From Paenibacillus sp. EZ-K15 (GTDB lineage: Bacteria > Bacillota > Bacilli > Paenibacillales > Paenibacillaceae), in the NCBI RefSeq assembly GCF_002573715.1, contig NZ_PDHM01000016.1, forward strand, positions 751,980-815,979: DNA of 64,000 bases, in the 5' to 3' direction. Within the stretch, counting starts at the first letter, position 1; each line of letters starts with the position of its first letter. Below, in pieces: positions 61,707 to 64,000 of this stretch. Made by a program: the position numbers and the translations under genes. The notes under the pieces were generated by a model, which saw nothing but the letters and a program-made list of their open reading frames with translations, ran no database searches and had not been told where the DNA came from.

Positions 61707-62029
61707 TTATTTTTGTTCCGACAACCATTCAGAAATGGATGCTATCTCTTCTTCCTCTAAACGCTTACCGAAGGCTGGCATGCCTCCTTCCCCCTTGGAA
61801 ATAATGTTCGTGATTTCTTCCTCGGTAAGTTGGCTTCCTACCGTTTGCAGACTGGGTCCGTACTTTCCTTCGAGCTGGCTGCCGTGGCAGGACAAACAGT
61901 TTTGCTTGTAAACCGATGGTATCAAATTTTCAGTTGTTGCTGAATCTCTTTAGTCGTTTCACTTCCACATGCTGTCAATAATCCAACTATAATTAATGCG
62001 CTCACATATTTTCCAAGATTTTTTCTCAT
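61707..62029 (-). pseudogene. Cytochrome c lipoprotein (c551 type), one frameshift
   Basis: AGGAGG site and ATG at 62029, then a lipoprotein signal MRKNLGKYVSALIIVGLLTAC and GSETTKEIQQ. The frame is lost at CAACAACTGAAAAT near 61945; in the next frame it continues TENLIPSVYKQNCLSCHG. The heme motif CLSCH, the axial Met in GEGGMPAFG and the C-terminal helix EEEIASISEWLSEQK are intact. One base was gained or lost. In Gram-positive nos loci a lipoprotein cytochrome c (NosC-like) donates electrons to NosZ. Confidence 0.78.
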
Positions 62030-62157
62030 CTGGCCCTCCTTACCAATACTTTTCAGTACGAATAGATTATTTTCTCATTTTCTCTCAATTGTAAATATAT
62101 TAAAATGACTCCTTAGGGCTATATATAAACGAATTTATTGATCACTTTGAATAAAGC

Positions 62158-62535
62158 TTGTACTGGAGACCGTGCAAGCATCTGTACATAAACGCAACCA
62201 ACCTACTGCTCCACAGCGACCAAGGCTTCCGGTATATCCACAAGGATTACTATACCCTTTTGAAGCGCAAGAAAATGAAAGTAAGTATGTCGGGTAAGGG
62301 AAACTGCTGGAAAAATGCCTGCATCGAAAGCTCCTTTGGACACCTCAAGTCGGGATGTCTTCGACTCCATACCTTCTTAACCGAGGAAGAGCTCGTAAAG
62401 GCGATTGAACAATATATCCATTTTTGTAACCACGAGCGTTTGCAACAAAAACTTAAGCAACCTTAGTCCGGTTGAGTACCAAACTAAGGTTGCTTAAGGC
62501 TGCTTTTTTAAGGTTGTCTACTTGACAGGGGTAAG
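62158..62535 (+). mobile_element. IS3-family (IS150 group) remnant: end of transposase and right terminus
   Basis: The integrase-core end of OrfB: LLHSDQGFRYIHKDYYTLLK, then SMSGKGNCWKNACIESSFGH (D and E of the DDE triad; CWKNA for the usual CLDNA) and FCNHERLQQKL. A one-base shift near 62455 continues NLSPVEYQTKVA with a stop at 62497. The right end GGTTGTCTACTTGACAGGGG follows at about 62512-62531 and resembles IS150-type termini. The 5' two thirds and the left end are missing. Confidence 0.8.
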
Positions 62536-62540
62536 TTTAA

Positions 62541-62640
62541 AATAGCGCTTTTAATGGGGCTATGTTCTTGTCCCGCGATAACAAAGTCATATGATTTTAT
62601 TCTAATCGATTAGGTAATCAAGTTCTTGTCAATTTCGGGT
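62541..62640 (+). repeat. IS21-like unit relic, rearranged
   Basis: AATAGCGCTTTTAATGGGGC, TATGTTCTTGTCCCGCGATA, then TCTAATCGATTAGGTAATC and AAGTTCTTGTCAATTTCGG. The pieces known from the IS21-like units are present in a changed order, which suggests an old rearrangement next to the IS3 element. Confidence 0.4.
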
Positions 62641-62772
62641 GTAGCACGCCCCCATTGACCTACGAGCTTACAATAACTATCGGAGTCATGCATTTGTAGG
62701 CCACATAGACGATCGTCATGGTCCAAGCTACCTTGGGGAGTGATTGTAGAGCATTTACCATTCATTAGATGA

Positions 62773-63519
62773 TTACCGATTGATATTTTGCATAATTGCG
62801 CTGTAAAGAAAATCTGCTAAATCCTCACTGCCATATTGATTAAAGTAGCTTTTGAACCGTGCATCGAATTTGTAGGTATGGGCAATGCAAGCCAGTAACT
62901 CTGCATCGCATGTCATGAATTGCATTAGATTTTCTTTCCACTCTTCGATTAATCGCTGCACTTCATCGGAGGAAGGATCCTGATGGATACAAGACGCAAT
63001 TTGTTTATATATTTCTTCAATATCGGAAAAACGTTTCTCTTTTTCATCTACTGATAAATTTCCCATCGTTTCATTATACACTTTGTACGCCTCTGTTTCG
63101 CCATAAATGAATCTTGCCTCATTGGCATACTGTTCTTTCAATGGCAAAACGGAAGAACGGCTAAAAATGTGCAAATTACTAATATCATTCCCCGAAACGT
63201 ATTCATCGAGAGCAGTCATGATGTTTTCCAGTCTTTGTTTTCTCAATAATAAAGTTTGTCTCTGCTTCTTTAATATTTGTTTCTGTTCTTGCCTGGTCAG
63301 CTTTAAAATGTCCGCAATTTCTTTCAAGGAAAAATCCAATTCCTTTAAGAATAAAATGGTTTGAAGTTTTTCCAAACTGCTTCGATCATATAGGCGATAC
63401 CCTTTTTCCGTCAGATGTGTCGGTTTAAATAAATCGATTCTATCGTAATAATGCAAGGTACGAGCTGTAATGCCTGTTATCTGAACAATATCTTTAACCG
63501 CTAATAATGGTTTCTTCAT
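62773..63519 (-). CDS. MerR family regulator with TipA-type ligand domain
   Basis: A 248-residue regulator. MerR HTH at about 5-75: VKDIVQITGITARTLHYYDR, then YRLYDRSSLEKLQTILFL. A helical dimer linker (about 80-120) and a C-terminal TipAS-like domain (about 125-245: EAYKVYNETMGNLSVDEKEK, then TYKFDARFKSYFNQYG) follow. TipA-like regulators sense peptide antibiotics and activate efflux or defence genes. The start overlaps the end of the DUF2268 gene by 26 bases, so the two form an operon. Confidence 0.92.
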   Translation of the reverse strand: MKKPLLAVKDIVQITGITARTLHYYDRIDLFKPTHLTEKGYRLYDRSSLEKLQTILFLKELDFSLKEIADILKLTRQEQKQILKKQRQTLLLRKQRLENIMTALDEYVSGNDISNLHIFSRSSVLPLKEQYANEARFIYGETEAYKVYNETMGNLSVDEKEKRFSDIEEIYKQIASCIHQDPSSDEVQRLIEEWKENLMQFMTCDAELLACIAHTYKFDARFKSYFNQYGSEDLADFLYSAIMQNINR

Positions 63520-64000
63520 CCCAAAATCCTTTTACTTCGTCTAGTATTTGAGCAGCAGGCGTTATTGTTGCCTCAAAGATCGTTCTTCCTGTTTTTCTTA
63601 AGTAATACTGGATTAAATAATATCCGCAAGCGTAACCGGCGCTGTACGGCATATTGACCGGTTTAAAGTTCTGAAGTTCTGCGATCTCGTCACCGTAAAG
63701 ATACGGGGCAAATTGATCAAACCCCGTTAATTGCAATTGCTCTCGGAGTACGGGCTTAATGCGCCTGTTCAGTGTTTCTGCATTTGTTTTCGTTACCCAA
63801 GGGCCGAGCAATTCTTCTCCAAACATGAACGTAGCATAGTTTTCAGCTAATCCTTCACTTACAATGAGCTCGCCCAAATCAACGGTGTGATCCCACTCAA
63901 TAAATTGATATCGCACATTATGGTTGCATTCGTGCGCCAGCGCAGCCTTCATTCGAGGAATCGTGTACTCATTTGGCAAGAGTGTACCCCAGATAAACCC
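63494..64000 (-). CDS. DUF2268 putative zinc protease (5' end outside the window)
   Basis: The visible 168 residues are the C-terminal part of a DUF2268 protein. ALAHECNHNVRYQ carries a HExxH-like zinc motif (HECNH), and LIVSEGLAENYAT supplies the third ligand Glu, as in gluzincins. The frame is open to the last base of the window (FIWGTLLPNEY). The family is a predicted metallopeptidase, in some cases linked to Zn-dependent stress functions. It shares a transcript with the TipA-like MerR gene, a likely autoregulated pair. Confidence 0.82.
   Translation of the reverse strand, partial: GFIWGTLLPNEYTIPRMKAALAHECNHNVRYQFIEWDHTVDLGELIVSEGLAENYATFMFGEELLGPWVTKTNAETLNRRIKPVLREQLQLTGFDQFAPYLYGDEIAELQNFKPVNMPYSAGYACGYYLIQYYLRKTGRTIFEATITPAAQILDEVKGFWDEETIISG

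Overview
This looks like chromosomal DNA from a low-to-mid GC, endospore-forming Firmicute of the Paenibacillus type. The evidence is good AGGAGG-type ribosome binding sites with frequent GTG and TTG starts, lipobox-anchored lipoproteins, YesM/YesN two-component pairs next to Lpl/Ytc-type sugar ABC importers without a local ATPase, CcpA cre boxes, and a Gram-positive type nos accessory cluster. No rRNA, tRNA or CRISPR array was recognised. The genus is an inference from gene style, not from a marker gene. Layout. 1-14.1 kb is a patchwork of single, mostly minus-strand accessory genes (DJ-1/PfpI, YafY-type WYL regulator, esterase, PhzF, three TetR regulators, EamA exporter with divergent LysR, ketopantoate-reductase-like protein, VOC, a YlaI-like zinc protein) separated by repeats and broken genes. 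14.2-24.5 kb holds a VanRS-like two-component system with a stalk-domain protein, and an unusual operon: two sugar-type ABC permeases, an HlyD-type adaptor, a solute-binding lipoprotein and a 976-residue secreted repeat protein. 24.6-35.3 kb is again mosaic: RibD-like reductase, VOC, a GH2 glycosidase interrupted by a stop codon with a divergent AraC regulator, UspA/MFS, an XRE-cupin regulator, and fragments of MFS, uridine kinase and tyrosine recombinase genes. 35.5-47.6 kb is a carbohydrate-response block: PhyH dioxygenase, a frameshifted AraC gene, solute-binding protein and two permeases, YesM/YesN kinase and regulator, a large FAD oxidoreductase and a divergent AraC gene, with two exact cre boxes. 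47.6-55.6 kb has decayed genes (kinase, lipoprotein, BceA-like ATPase, YafY) around an intact TetR-P450 pair and a divergent LacI/HAD-phosphatase pair. 55.9-62.0 kb is a nos-type copper/maturation operon (YtkA-like, NosD, NosL, NosY, NosF, TlpA) with divergent SCO and a frameshifted cytochrome c, but no nosZ. The right end has an IS3 remnant, a TipA-like MerR regulator and a DUF2268 protease cut by the window edge. Two dispersed repeat families tie the mosaic parts together. One is a 100-200 bp unit with a long ACAAGAACTTGT-type hairpin and a TGTCG terminus, resembling the multi-repeat ends of IS21-family elements; about a dozen copies all lie in one orientation. The other is a short CTGCCCGTTAG-CTTAATG tag found about fifteen times, nearly always just past the 3' end of a minus-strand gene. 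Together with roughly a dozen broken genes they suggest an actively rearranging region that takes up and loses single-gene cassettes. The parts most worth follow-up are this repeat system, the HlyD/ABC operon and the nosZ-less nos operon.
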